Source: Flavobacterium fluviale (GTDB lineage: Bacteria; Bacteroidota; Bacteroidia; Flavobacteriales; Flavobacteriaceae). Taken from it: a stretch of 64,000 nucleotides of DNA. Location: contig NZ_CP030261.1 in the NCBI RefSeq assembly GCF_003312915.1, forward strand, positions 248,001-312,000. The letters run 5' to 3'. Shown in pieces: positions 1-9,287 of this stretch. The translations under genes and the position numbers were made by a program. Within the stretch, counting starts at the first letter, position 1. Each line of letters opens with the position of its first letter. The notes under the pieces were generated by a model, which saw nothing but the letters and a program-made list of their open reading frames with translations, did no database searches and had not been told where the DNA came from.

Positions 1-428
1 CCATGAAACATATCATTGTAAGTCACAATTAAAAAGTTCATGTATTTGAAATAGCCTAAAAGTGCTAAATTCAAAATAACACTAATAACCAAATAAAGTT
101 TCTTTACGCTGTCTCTGCTTTCTTTGTAAATAATCTGGCTCAGACCATAATCTACAACAGATGAAAGTAATAATAACAGAAAATAAATCCCACTCGATTT
201 ATAATAAAAGAATAATGAGAAGAGAATAACATAGGTTAATCTCAAATAAAATGTTTTGCGTAAAAAACCATACACAAAATAGAAAACCAAAAAAAGGCCT
301 AAAAATAAACCAGTATTGAATAAAAGTTTTTCTTCTGGATTGTAAATAAACCAGCTTTTAACTTGTTCTGTTGTAATTGCACCAAAATTTTGAATGAACC
401 AATTATTAATGCTATCTATTGTTGTCAA
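1..428 (-). CDS. MBOAT-family O-acyltransferase (AlgI-like), N-terminal part
   Basis: The first 142 codons of a membrane protein that runs off the low edge of the window. I translated this stretch by hand. It starts at a TTG (428-426) two bases after the stop of the upstream SGNH gene, so the genes are probably translationally coupled. At least four hydrophobic segments alternate with short loops. The pieces VVDYGLSQII and NLALLGYFKYMNF match the conserved DYxxG and NLxxLxxFKY signatures of AlgI-type acyltransferases, which move acetyl groups across the inner membrane to exported glycans. The catalytic His lies outside the window. With the two SGNH genes upstream it forms a plausible polysaccharide O-acetylation module. 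The family call is firm; the exact start is less so, because no ATG is near. Confidence 0.8.
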   Translation of the reverse strand, partial: MTTIDSINNWFIQNFGAITTEQVKSWFIYNPEEKLLFNTGLFLGLFLVFYFVYGFLRKTFYLRLTYVILFSLFFYYKSSGIYFLLLLLSSVVDYGLSQIIYKESRDSVKKLYLVISVILNLALLGYFKYMNFLIVTYNDMFH

Positions 429-429
429 C

Positions 430-1851
430 TTAATTCTTTAATTTAAAATTATCGTATGTCTTTAAAAACGCCTGCGTAAACAAATTTCCTTGTTTCTCAT
501 ATCCTTTTTTGGAGTAATGAACCCAGTCTGGACCAATTAATCCCTGCACTTTCAGTTGTTTGATACCGCTCATGCCGCCAAATTCATCGTACAAATCCCA
601 AACGGCAAAGCCATCTTTTTGGGCTATCTCAATAATTTGTCTAGTATAATCATCTATATAAGTATTTGGCTTTCTTCTCAGCAAAGAGGGCGGCGGCGTC
701 ATAATTATTATTGGTGCATCAATTTTCTGCGCTTTAATATTACTTATAAACTCCCTCAATTCTTTAATGAAACTTCCAGAATTCAAATGATCATAACTTT
801 CATTTGTTCCTAGTGAAAAAACAAGAAGATCTGGATGTAATGCTTTTAGCTGTTCAAAAAATAATGGATATTTATTATAATCTGAAAACTTGGCTCCATT
901 TACTCCTATACCACTGTAGATAATTCCCGGAGCATCTTTTTCTAAAACCAATCCGTTTAATTCATAATTAGATGCTTCTTTATTCGGAATTAAGAAAATT
1001 CGACTAAGCGCATTGTCTGAATTATAATAATGAGTGTAAGAATCTGACTCCACGGCTAATGGAACAAACTCAGACATAGAAATTGTTTTTGCCCTTGTTT
1101 CATTAGTCGAAATTTTTAAAGTTCTCCCTGCTCGAATATTATTTGACTTTAAACGATTGTCTCTTTTTATTTCAGTAACCGAAACATTGTATTTATCTGC
1201 AATAGTCCCAAGAACTTCTCCTTTTTTAATTTTATGCGTTATAACTTTTCGCTCAGTCGTTTGAATTGAATTAATCTTAGAAGAAACCGCCAAATCAAAC
1301 ATATTCTGATTTTTTGGCGTTATGATTTTTATCGTATTAAATTTATACGCGGGATCTTTTATATTCATTTCCATTACAAAACCGCCAGAATCTCTCCAAA
1401 GTCCAATCCCGCTTAATCCAACTGGATTATTTTTGAATGGATAAATATTTCTATAGCTTTCCCAAACTCGATTCGATTTGAAACGCTCGTTATAAGACCC
1501 GTTTGTTTTTGCGAGCTGATACGGAAATACTAAACCACGTCCTGCATTACCAAATTTTTGCTGCAAGTTCTTTCTGATTTCATTCGTCATCAAGTCACCT
1601 TGAATATGCGAATCTCCTATATGGACAATATTAATTTTTTGGTTTTTCTGATTTTCATTTTCTTCTAATTTCTGAAAAAAATCTTTTAATACTTTGGCAT
1701 TATAAATCTGACCTTCTACGGGAGTTTCAATTGCTGCGGCATCTACTTTTTGAATCATACTTTTAGGAATTTGAGGTACATCTGTTTTTGAAGTCTTTTC
1801 ATTCGTAGAGAATAAAAGACAACAAAAGAAAAGAATAAGTTTATTTATCAT
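430..1851 (-). CDS. SGNH/GDSL hydrolase with an internal LysM domain
   Basis: A 473-residue exported protein with a hydrophobic N-terminus (residues 1-15). The SGNH core is split: block I with the nucleophile is HIGDSHIQGD (Ser81), block III is SLGTNES (346-352) and block V is DWVH (442-445), giving a Ser/Asp/His triad. Between blocks I and III sits a LysM module (about 203-247, ITHKIKKGEVLGTIADKYNV and following), a peptidoglycan or chitin-like glycan-binding fold. The start ATG overlaps the stop of the upstream SGNH gene (ATGA, 1848-1851), and the MBOAT gene follows after two bases, so the three are one operon. The likely role is de-acylation or acyl transfer on a cell-surface glycan. The substrate is unknown. 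Confidence 0.82.
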   Translation of the reverse strand: MINKLILFFCCLLFSTNEKTSKTDVPQIPKSMIQKVDAAAIETPVEGQIYNAKVLKDFFQKLEENENQKNQKINIVHIGDSHIQGDLMTNEIRKNLQQKFGNAGRGLVFPYQLAKTNGSYNERFKSNRVWESYRNIYPFKNNPVGLSGIGLWRDSGGFVMEMNIKDPAYKFNTIKIITPKNQNMFDLAVSSKINSIQTTERKVITHKIKKGEVLGTIADKYNVSVTEIKRDNRLKSNNIRAGRTLKISTNETRAKTISMSEFVPLAVESDSYTHYYNSDNALSRIFLIPNKEASNYELNGLVLEKDAPGIIYSGIGVNGAKFSDYNKYPLFFEQLKALHPDLLVFSLGTNESYDHLNSGSFIKELREFISNIKAQKIDAPIIIMTPPPSLLRRKPNTYIDDYTRQIIEIAQKDGFAVWDLYDEFGGMSGIKQLKVQGLIGPDWVHYSKKGYEKQGNLFTQAFLKTYDNFKLKN

Positions 1852-3326
1852 ACGCTGTCTTTTGTTACGGAAACGGAATCTGGTCTGGCCCTTCTTACTG
1901 GTTTTGGCTTAGTTCCGCCAGCATCCCTTTTTTCTCTGAGTACTTTATATTCTTCGTATCCTTTGTTTAATTGCTCATATAATAAATTACCAATTGCCTT
2001 TGCACCTCGCTGATTAAAGTGCGTATAATCTTTATTGGCTTTTGCCGGTGTTTCATCGACCCATTTTATCATAGAACCGTCTCCTCCCATTAAGGTGTAT
2101 AAGTTTACAAACCCTGATTGGGTTTCCAGTGCGTAATGTTTTTGCGCTTTCATTAATGGAACTACAGCAGAATCTGTTTTCATTTCCAATTCATATTTGG
2201 TTGATTTATCGGCAGTAGAAACAATCAATATTGAAACACCTGGAAAAGATTCTTTTATTTTATTTACAGTTTTAGTCATTCCTTTTTCGTACCAAGAATA
2301 ATTTTTGGTTCCGTAATTCAAAACATTTGTTCCGTAATGCAGAATAATTAAATCATAATTCAGATTATTATTAAAAGCTCTCATAACATCTGCATTGAAC
2401 ATTGAAATTGGAAGTCCTGAATTTCCTCGTTGCGAGAAATTATCAACGTGAACTCCCATTCCGTTATCAAAATTAAATCCGTAAATCGGAATTGAATCTG
2501 CATGCACAAAATTCGCTTTAAAAGCTTTTAAACTTCCAGAAGATACCTTTATTGTGTTGACTAAATTGTTTGGAGAAAGATTCTTTTTAAGAGTGTCTTT
2601 GCCAATGATAAAATTAACTTTTCCTGTTTTAGAGGATCGCCCGTAAAACAGGGTTGCGTTATCTAAAGAAGTAGAAAACTTTTTAAGTCCCGCTTCGTAT
2701 TGAACCCATGTTGGATTTGACGGATCGTTTGCAAAAAACACGTGACCGTTAATTCCAAAAGGGCTTGTTGGTTTTTTGACATTTAAATATGACTGTGTTT
2801 TCCAGTTTTTCGAATAAGTAGATTTTACAGAACCTCGCGATGCAGCCGATTCTGAAGTAATTGGAACAAATCCAACTCCATTTCCTCCAAAACGTTCTTG
2901 ATAATTGGCACGCACATCCTGAACGATTAAATCTCCATCTGTCATAGAATCTCCGTAATAAGCAATTCTAACTTTGTTCTGCGGATTTTTCTCTAACTGA
3001 TATAATTTTTCGTAAAAAGAAATCAGGTATTGATATCCTTTGTAATTCTCGAAAGTTTCTGCGGGAAATTCAATTCCCTCAGTTTCATCAAAAACAATTT
3101 TTTGACTGTTTAATTTTCTTTCACTTTCAGCAATACTATCATCATCCAAAGAAAGTGAATCTTCTGCAACAGATTCTAAAAGTAAACTGTCAATTAATAT
3201 GTTTTTAGAATCTAGTTTACTGTCTGAAAATATTTTATCTGGAAGGATTTGTTTAAATCCAATAAAGGCAACCAGCGCTAACGCTACGATCGCAAAAGAC
3301 TGAAAAAAATAAGATTTTGTATTCAC
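1848..3326 (-). CDS. SGNH/GDSL hydrolase-family protein, membrane anchored
   Basis: A 492-residue protein with one N-terminal transmembrane helix (about 10-25) and the rest outside the cytoplasm. SGNH signatures are YGDSMTDGD (nucleophile Ser127), HYGTN (330-334) and the C-terminal DYTHFN (433-438) holding the Asp/His pair. Residues 35-75 are rich in Asp, Ser and Glu and look like a flexible linker; the C-terminus (470-492) is basic and proline-rich. It is the first gene of the run into the LysM-SGNH and MBOAT genes and overlaps the next one by four bases. By analogy with AlgJ/AlgX-type partners of AlgI acyltransferases, it may transfer or remove acetyl groups on an exported polymer; this is inferred from context. 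Confidence 0.8.
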   Translation of the reverse strand: MNTKSYFFQSFAIVALALVAFIGFKQILPDKIFSDSKLDSKNILIDSLLLESVAEDSLSLDDDSIAESERKLNSQKIVFDETEGIEFPAETFENYKGYQYLISFYEKLYQLEKNPQNKVRIAYYGDSMTDGDLIVQDVRANYQERFGGNGVGFVPITSESAASRGSVKSTYSKNWKTQSYLNVKKPTSPFGINGHVFFANDPSNPTWVQYEAGLKKFSTSLDNATLFYGRSSKTGKVNFIIGKDTLKKNLSPNNLVNTIKVSSGSLKAFKANFVHADSIPIYGFNFDNGMGVHVDNFSQRGNSGLPISMFNADVMRAFNNNLNYDLIILHYGTNVLNYGTKNYSWYEKGMTKTVNKIKESFPGVSILIVSTADKSTKYELEMKTDSAVVPLMKAQKHYALETQSGFVNLYTLMGGDGSMIKWVDETPAKANKDYTHFNQRGAKAIGNLLYEQLNKGYEEYKVLREKRDAGGTKPKPVRRARPDSVSVTKDSV

Positions 3327-3460
3327 CTAATAATTATAAAATATGAAGAACTGCAAATCAAAAATTAAACCAATTAAGTTATCGTTAATTTATTGCAGAA
3401 AAAATTTGTGCAAAGATAGAATAACATTTTGTTTCTAATTCATTTTAACAAGAAAGTAGG

Positions 3461-3492
3461 CAAAAAAAAGAGGTTAGATAAATCTAACCTCT
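3461..3492 (-). terminator. Rho-independent terminator of the heme-uptake genes
   Basis: A perfect 11-bp inverted repeat (3469-3479 with 3482-3492, core AGAGGTTAGAT) followed on the minus strand by a run of eight T (3462-3469 read in reverse). It lies 110 bases beyond the stop of the HmuY-family gene and upstream of the SGNH operon. Confidence 0.8.
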
Positions 3493-3603
3493 AAATCAAA
3501 AAAAAATAAAAAAAACAAAGCTAATGATTAACTAAATTTAATGCGATGCATTATAGTTTTAGAATGAAATACTCTTTATAATTTTTAGATTTTCATTTTA
3601 AAA

Positions 3604-4683
3604 TTATTTTAAGATAGCATACTCTAAAGTAGCATGACCTCTTTCACCTGCATCATTTGTCATTGCAAGGAATTTTACTTTGTAGTAGTTACCCGCAGCA
3701 TCTTTAATTATATAAAAACGATCTGTTCTAATACTTGGTAAGGTAAATGGTCCTCCACCGCTTCTCCAGTTTGCCCCAATAATTCTTTGATCTGTAGCAG
3801 AAACAGTAAAGTTTGCTTCTAAAACATCTGCCTTAACAAAAGCTTCGTAAGTTTTATCCGCAGTCAGCACTTGATAAGCTTGAGTACCGCCTTTCATGTT
3901 AGTCACAATGAAATCAGAATATCCGTAAGTTACTTCTGTTTCACCACTTAAATAATTTGTAAATGTAGTAAAGTTAAGATCCCATTTTGTTTTTTGAGGC
4001 TCAACAGAAACTGTATTTCCTGTTGTTAATGAGAAAAAAGCAAAATTAAAATCAGCTTCTTTAGCAACTGTTTTTTCAGTAAAAGTAGTAGATGCTAAAT
4101 CGGCGTACTGAATTTTGTAGCCATTCCCATTTCTTAAAATTCTAACTTTTTTCCATCCTCTAGCATCTCCATCAACACTAACAGAACCTGCCGCCGGCTT
4201 TGCTGTTGAAACAGCATATCCTAAGTTTACTAAATAAACTTTGTTATCAGCATCTGTTGCAGAAATTTCAGCAATTGCCGTTCCTATTCCTGCTCCAGCT
4301 CCTGCTAAAACTCCTGTAGGATTATCTACAAACCCATTTGAAGAAGCAGTTGTTCCTGCACCTACAGTCACATTCGCATCAATTTCTTGAGCTAAAGTTA
4401 TATCAGAAGTCGATAATTTTTTTACAGCCATTTTTAGAGATCCGTTAATTACTACTCTAAAATCCGAACCACTTGAAAATCCGAAATCCCAACTTTGTCT
4501 GTTTATAGATTTAGATTCTCCTGTACTCAAATCTAAATATAATTGATTAGGCTGATTTGCACCTCCAACAGAAGCAGGAATAGTAGCACCTACAGAAGGA
4601 ACTTCAGGAGCTGTATCGTCATCACTTGAACAAGCTCCAAGTGTCAGTAAAGCGAATGATAAAAGTAAAAATGTTTTTTTCAT
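3604..4683 (-). CDS. hmuY: HmuY-family heme-binding lipoprotein
   Basis: A 359-residue lipoprotein with a clear SpII signal (LTLGAC, lipidated Cys18) followed by an acidic SSDDD stretch typical of surface-exposed Bacteroidota lipoproteins. The body has the HmuY-family pattern of paired segments, QSWDFGFSSGSDFRVVING (about 63-82) and KTKWDLNFTTFTNYL (about 237-251). Two repeats of this type are usual in the family. HmuY binds heme at the surface and hands it to a TonB-dependent receptor; the receptor gene lies immediately upstream (17-base gap), consistent with one transcript. A strong terminator follows. No iron-responsive operator could be identified with certainty. Confidence 0.82.
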   Translation of the reverse strand: MKKTFLLLSFALLTLGACSSDDDTAPEVPSVGATIPASVGGANQPNQLYLDLSTGESKSINRQSWDFGFSSGSDFRVVINGSLKMAVKKLSTSDITLAQEIDANVTVGAGTTASSNGFVDNPTGVLAGAGAGIGTAIAEISATDADNKVYLVNLGYAVSTAKPAAGSVSVDGDARGWKKVRILRNGNGYKIQYADLASTTFTEKTVAKEADFNFAFFSLTTGNTVSVEPQKTKWDLNFTTFTNYLSGETEVTYGYSDFIVTNMKGGTQAYQVLTADKTYEAFVKADVLEANFTVSATDQRIIGANWRSGGGPFTLPSIRTDRFYIIKDAAGNYYKVKFLAMTNDAGERGHATLEYAILK

Positions 4684-4700
4684 GGTATTAAAATTATTTA

Positions 4701-6815
4701 TTAAAGATTTAGATTATAAGTCAATTTGATAAAGTAGGAACGTCCATATGCGAGCATTAATTCAGATGAGCCAGCGTGACCCGCACTTTGATTGGTATTG
4801 GTCTGTCTAACATTAGTTATATTGCAAATATTTCTGGCTCCAATTGTAGCTTCCAGCTGATTTTTGAAAAAGCCTTGGCGGATAGAAGCATCCAGCCAGT
4901 GACTTGGATCAATATCTGACAAAATATAAGAAGAGGTTCCTTCTATAAATTGTTGAGTTTTTCCATTGAATTTGTAGTAGGCAGAAATAATAGTATTCCA
5001 TTTTGGAAACTGATAAGAAACACTACTGTTGATATTGAAAGAATATAAAAATTTGTCATCTGAAGCAAAAACTTCATTTTCAATTTTTCTTGAAACCCCA
5101 ATAACAGATGCGCCAATGTTAAAATTAAAATTATCAATTGTGAATTGATTCATGGTAGAAAAATTCCACATCTTATATTTACTTATATTAATATATTGAT
5201 ATTCCGGGTTTCCTGTATCTGGATTAAATCGCACTAAAGCCATATCGATTCTATCATTTACATCAAGAAAGCTTCCTGCAAATGTGCTCGCGTACCTTAA
5301 ACCAGAATTAAAAGATCCAGATTTCTTTAAACTTGCCTCGTATGAAGTACTAGTTTCTGGAATAAGATTTTCATTTCCTGTAAAAAAGTGACCATCAAAA
5401 ATTTGTTTGGTGTATAACTCATCAAAAGTTGGTGTTCTAAATGAAGTGCCATAAGAACCCCGAAGTTCAAATCCGTTATCAAACAAATATCTCAATCCAA
5501 GCGAAGATGCATATTGATCTTTAAACTGAGACTGAGCAGAAAAACGAAGACCTGGACGAACAGAAAATCTTGATGTTGCCATGATTTCAGAAGAAGCAAA
5601 AAAATCGTAGTTTTCCAATGTTTTACGAACGGGAGAATAAATATTATTCCCTTCTTGAACTAAAGCAAACCCTTGATTATTTACAAACTCATAACCAATC
5701 TGTAAATCTATTTTTTTATTCGTGAAAAAATTATTTACTGTTCCTGTAGAGTAAAGAACTTCCATCGATTGGTCTTTAGCTCGTACATTATTTGCTTCAC
5801 TTTTAGTATATAAATAGTACCAAAAATCTTCTACATTTCTTTCTTGCTTTTGATGAGAAAGAGAGACATTATAATTCAATCTGGTAAACATTTTTCCAGA
5901 AGCATTTAAGTTATGGAAATACCTATTACTTAAGTATCTTTTATCATTAGCATAGCGATAAGAACCTAATTGTGAGTTGTATCCTGACTGTACTGTTGAA
6001 TTATAATAATCAACGTCTTCATCTAAATATTCAAATTTGTAAAATATTCTAAAATTATTTTTAGAATAAGAAATTAGGGCATTTCCGTTCAACTGATCTT
6101 TCGGAAGCCATCTGTAACCTCTAGTCTGATCATTCTCAAAATAGTCTTTTCCGTTTTTATCATCTAAAAAACCTTGAAAATCATTGCGATTTGCACCAAT
6201 ACTTACAAACCAATTTTCATTAAAAGTATGCGCTGCCCGAATAGATTGTATATGACGTCCTTTATCAAAAAGAGCATATTCATCTTTTACTGTTTCTTCT
6301 TGAACTGAAGCCGTTATATTCCATTTATATTCAGAAGATTTTTTAGTAATAATATTCAAAACACCACTTACAGCATTAGCTCCGTAAATTACTCCCATCG
6401 AACCTTCAACTATTTCTATTCGTTCAACATCGTTTAAATTAATCTGTGATAAATCTGTATTATTCCCTAAACCAGCTTCATTGACTAACGGAACATTATC
6501 TACTAGAATTTTAAAGTATTGAGCATCTAATCCAAATAATGACACTGTAGAACGACCACTGGTGCCACTTGGTCTAACTGTGATATTTAAGTATTGATTT
6601 AAAACATCAGCTAAGTTATTTGCCACTAAATTTTTAATGTCCTTACTTGAAATCACTCGAACATTAAATACGGATTTTTTTATGGATTGTGGCTCAAATT
6701 GTCCTGTAACAACAACTTCCGATAATTTTTCCTGTGAGTTAATAGTATCTTTTTGCTGAGCAAAAGAACAAGTACAAAAAAGAAGTCCAGCAAAAAGGGT
6801 AAAATTTATTTTCAT
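4701..6815 (-). CDS. TonB-dependent outer membrane receptor, probably for heme (HmuR-like)
   Basis: A 704-residue receptor with a signal peptide (residues 1-19, ending SFA-Q). It has a TonB-box-like segment (EVVVTGQ) and a plug domain (about 45-155, with VERIEIVEGSMGVIYGANAV and SGVLNIITKK), then a 22-strand-type barrel. There is no N-terminal carboxypeptidase-regulatory domain, so it is a classical receptor, not SusC type. The barrel contains FRTPTFDELY and GNENLIPETS, which resemble the FRAP and NPNL boxes of heme receptors. It is followed directly by the HmuY-like lipoprotein, the usual partner. Expression probably starts at a divergent promoter shared with the DUF6607 gene. Heme as ligand is inferred from the neighbour and from these motifs. 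Confidence 0.85.
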   Translation of the reverse strand: MKINFTLFAGLLFCTCSFAQQKDTINSQEKLSEVVVTGQFEPQSIKKSVFNVRVISSKDIKNLVANNLADVLNQYLNITVRPSGTSGRSTVSLFGLDAQYFKILVDNVPLVNEAGLGNNTDLSQINLNDVERIEIVEGSMGVIYGANAVSGVLNIITKKSSEYKWNITASVQEETVKDEYALFDKGRHIQSIRAAHTFNENWFVSIGANRNDFQGFLDDKNGKDYFENDQTRGYRWLPKDQLNGNALISYSKNNFRIFYKFEYLDEDVDYYNSTVQSGYNSQLGSYRYANDKRYLSNRYFHNLNASGKMFTRLNYNVSLSHQKQERNVEDFWYYLYTKSEANNVRAKDQSMEVLYSTGTVNNFFTNKKIDLQIGYEFVNNQGFALVQEGNNIYSPVRKTLENYDFFASSEIMATSRFSVRPGLRFSAQSQFKDQYASSLGLRYLFDNGFELRGSYGTSFRTPTFDELYTKQIFDGHFFTGNENLIPETSTSYEASLKKSGSFNSGLRYASTFAGSFLDVNDRIDMALVRFNPDTGNPEYQYINISKYKMWNFSTMNQFTIDNFNFNIGASVIGVSRKIENEVFASDDKFLYSFNINSSVSYQFPKWNTIISAYYKFNGKTQQFIEGTSSYILSDIDPSHWLDASIRQGFFKNQLEATIGARNICNITNVRQTNTNQSAGHAGSSELMLAYGRSYFIKLTYNLNL

Positions 6816-6842
6816 TATTTTTATTCAGTCTTAATAATCAAT

Positions 6843-6892
6843 GCAAATATATAACTATTTTTAATTGTTCTAAATAAAATTTATATATTTGC
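6843..6892. promoter_or_regulatory. Symmetrical divergent promoter of the heme locus
   Basis: Two identical -7 elements face away from each other. TATATTTG at 6884-6891 reads toward the DUF6607 gene, and its mirror CAAATATA at 6844-6851 reads toward the receptor. They are the ends of a perfect 12-bp inverted repeat (6843-6854 and 6881-6892, core GCAAATATATAA). A TTG at 6865-6867 lies 16 bases from the plus-strand -7. Between the -7 elements is an imperfect palindrome (6857-6875, ATTTTTAA with TTCTAAAT) that could be a repressor site; that role is a guess. Confidence 0.6.
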
Positions 6893-6919
6893 CAAAATTT
6901 AAAAACAAAACAATAAGTT

Positions 6920-7822
6920 ATGATTTCAAAAAGCCTTTTTTTGTCAGCCGCTATGGCTTTAACATGTGGTCTTGGTTTTAGTCAGGACAAAAAACAACAA
7001 GACATAAAATCGATTAAATCTATGTGCGGTTGTTATGAAGTAAAGTTTAATTTCACCGAAACATTCTCATACCCAAAAGACACTCTTACCTATAAACCAT
7101 CTGAAACGAAACACGAATCTGCTTTAGAATGGGTAGAGTTATTACAAGATACTCCTAACAAAATTGTTATGCAGCATTTACTTATTGTCAGTGATGATAT
7201 GATCATTAAACACTGGAGACAAGATTGGCTATACGAAAACACAGACTTATATTCTTTCGACAAAGGAACTTCTTGGAAATACAAAAAGTTAGACAAAAAA
7301 GCTGTTAAAGGGCAATGGACTCAAAAAGTATATCAAGTAGATGACAGCCCGAGATATGAAGGCTCTTCAACTTGGGTACACGTTGATGGAAAAGACTATT
7401 GGGCAAATGTAGCGGATGCTCCGCTTCCTAGAAGAGAGCAGACAAAACGTAACGATTACAATGTTTTAAAAAGAAGAAACATTCACGAAATCACTGCTAC
7501 AGGATGGAACCATCAGCAAGACAACGATAAACTGGTTCGTGACGATGCTGGAAAAGATGTTTTGTTAGCACAAGAAAAAGGATTTGATGTTTACACTAAA
7601 GTTCTAGATGTTAAATGTATTGCTGCTCAAAAATGGTGGAAAGAAAACAATGCACTTTGGAAAAATGTTCGTGACAAATGGCAGACTCTTTTTGACAGAA
7701 ATAAAGATTTGAACTTAGAAGCTAAAGTTGACAGAAAAGCACTTTACTCTCTATTATTTGATTTAAAACCAGATACTGCTAAAGCAGAAACAGATAAAAT
7801 CATTGACAAATTTGTTAAGTAA
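6920..7822 (+). CDS. DUF6607-family exported protein
   Basis: A 300-residue protein with a signal peptide (about 1-21, ending GFS-Q). It is rich in Trp and charged residues and has a short cysteine pair near the mature N-terminus (SMCGCYEVKF). Recognisable segments such as YEVKFNFTETF and ALEWVELL match the DUF6607 family, which I know mainly from Flavobacteriia; no enzymatic function is established. It is divergent from the HmuR/HmuY genes and shares their symmetrical promoter region, so it is probably co-regulated with heme or iron uptake. It may act in the periplasm or at the outer membrane. A strong terminator follows the stop. Confidence 0.7.
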   Translation: MISKSLFLSAAMALTCGLGFSQDKKQQDIKSIKSMCGCYEVKFNFTETFSYPKDTLTYKPSETKHESALEWVELLQDTPNKIVMQHLLIVSDDMIIKHWRQDWLYENTDLYSFDKGTSWKYKKLDKKAVKGQWTQKVYQVDDSPRYEGSSTWVHVDGKDYWANVADAPLPRREQTKRNDYNVLKRRNIHEITATGWNHQQDNDKLVRDDAGKDVLLAQEKGFDVYTKVLDVKCIAAQKWWKENNALWKNVRDKWQTLFDRNKDLNLEAKVDRKALYSLLFDLKPDTAKAETDKIIDKFVK

Positions 7823-7840
7823 TTAGAATTAGTTGTACTT

Positions 7841-7878
7841 AAAAAAGCCGGAAGTTTTGAGACTTCCGGCTTTTTTTT
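7841..7878. terminator. Bidirectional terminator between convergent genes
   Basis: A 9-bp GC-rich stem (GCCGGAAGT, 7847-7855, with ACTTCCGGC, 7862-7870) is flanked by six A upstream and eight T downstream. It can therefore end transcription of the DUF6607 gene and of the convergent SusD-like gene. Confidence 0.88.
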
Positions 7879-7893
7879 GCTGTAAAAATTTAT

Positions 7894-9270
7894 CTAATTT
7901 TTATCCCACCAAACGTTGGTTGTAACATTACTAACTACTGTAGCATTTGGATTATATTGTCTTTCATCAGATGGAGTTGGAAGCCTCAGAGGAATAAACT
8001 TTATATTTGATGACTGATTTGGCTCTAAGGCAGGAAAACCAGTTCTTCTATAATCGTTATAAGGTTCCATAGTTAAGAAAAGAGCAAGATATTTTTGCTG
8101 CATAATAGTTTCTAAACTTACTGTTGCAGTTGCTGCAGATAAAAATTCGGTTGTTGGTGTGGTACCAGTAACTTTTAGTACCGAGGCCTTTACCGCGTCT
8201 TGTAATGATTGTGCTGCATCTTGTCCCAATCTAAATTTAGCTTCAGCTTCTATGAATTTTGCTTCAGCATATGTAACTATTCCAATTGACGAAGTAGCAC
8301 TCGCAAATGCAGAACCTATGTAAGAAGACGAAGTGGTATCTAAATCATCTGCCGTGTTTCCTGTATAATTACCGTTCTTATCTTTAGCAATAGCAAATGA
8401 CAATCTCGGATCTTGGGTTTCTTTTAAAGAGTTAACGAAATAAGCTCCCGTTTTTAAGTAATTTGCACGACTATTTTCAAAAGCATACCATTGATTAAGA
8501 CCGTTTGATGTTCCAGGGAAAAAAGTATTCGCGTCATCACTGTTTGAACTTATACCTGAAGCAGTAATATAATTTAGTGCTTTTTGCGCCGCCTGCGTAT
8601 CAACCTGCGTTAATCGTAATGCATATCTTGCTTTCAACACATACGCAACTTGAATCCATTTTTTTGTATTTCCATTAAATATGTAATCATCATCTCCAGG
8701 AACGGTCAGATTACTTGACTCTGTTTTTTGCAAGTTTACAATAGCATCATCCAAAATACTTTGCAATCTCTCATAAATTTCCTGCTGTGTATTATACTTA
8801 GGAGCTCTATTACCTTGTTCAGCCTTAAATGCCTCATCATAAGGCACGTCACCCCACAGATCCGTCGCATAACCTAAATTTATAGCCGTTAAAACCTGAC
8901 CAATACCATTGTAATATGGATACTGAGCAGCAAAATCACGATTTAAGAGGTAGCCATTCATTAAAGTTGTACTATACAAAGTATTCCATTCGTTATTTAC
9001 ATCCTGCTCACTAATAAAATAACGCTGAATGTCTCCTAATTGTCCCACACTTGTTCCAGCAAGATGCTGATCTAAAATATTTGAAGTTCTAATCAGTCCT
9101 GTTGTATGTGTTGAAAAGGTAGAGACTTCCATTGCAGAGAGCAACAAACTCGGTGTAGTCGAAATAGATGAATTAGGATTCTCGTTAAAGTGGTCTAATT
9201 CAGACTGACAGCTGGTAAAAAGGCCAAAACCTACAGTGGCCAGTATTACACTTTTTATATATTTTTTCAT
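7894..9270 (-). CDS. SusD/RagB-family nutrient-binding outer membrane lipoprotein
   Basis: A 458-residue SpII lipoprotein (FGLFTSC, Cys21) with the SusD-family pattern. The N-terminus FNENPN is followed by TPR-like helices and segments such as YATDLWGDVPYDEAFK and GKWIQVAYVLKARYALRL-type helices, and a C-terminal KYLALFLTMEPYNDYRRTG region. This layout fits the SusD-like_2 subgroup. The protein caps the SusC barrel and captures oligomeric nutrients at the cell surface. It lies 17 bases downstream of the SusC gene and is surely co-transcribed. No glycosidase, peptidase or sigma/anti-sigma pair adjoins it, so the substrate cannot be named. Confidence 0.9.
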   Translation of the reverse strand: MKKYIKSVILATVGFGLFTSCQSELDHFNENPNSSISTTPSLLLSAMEVSTFSTHTTGLIRTSNILDQHLAGTSVGQLGDIQRYFISEQDVNNEWNTLYSTTLMNGYLLNRDFAAQYPYYNGIGQVLTAINLGYATDLWGDVPYDEAFKAEQGNRAPKYNTQQEIYERLQSILDDAIVNLQKTESSNLTVPGDDDYIFNGNTKKWIQVAYVLKARYALRLTQVDTQAAQKALNYITASGISSNSDDANTFFPGTSNGLNQWYAFENSRANYLKTGAYFVNSLKETQDPRLSFAIAKDKNGNYTGNTADDLDTTSSSYIGSAFASATSSIGIVTYAEAKFIEAEAKFRLGQDAAQSLQDAVKASVLKVTGTTPTTEFLSAATATVSLETIMQQKYLALFLTMEPYNDYRRTGFPALEPNQSSNIKFIPLRLPTPSDERQYNPNATVVSNVTTNVWWDKN

Positions 9271-9287
9271 TTTTATTAATTTAGAAT

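Noticed and set aside
6857..6875. Classical Fur box in the heme promoter
   Set aside because: The imperfect palindrome does not match the GATAATGATAATC-type consensus; it is reported only as a possible operator.
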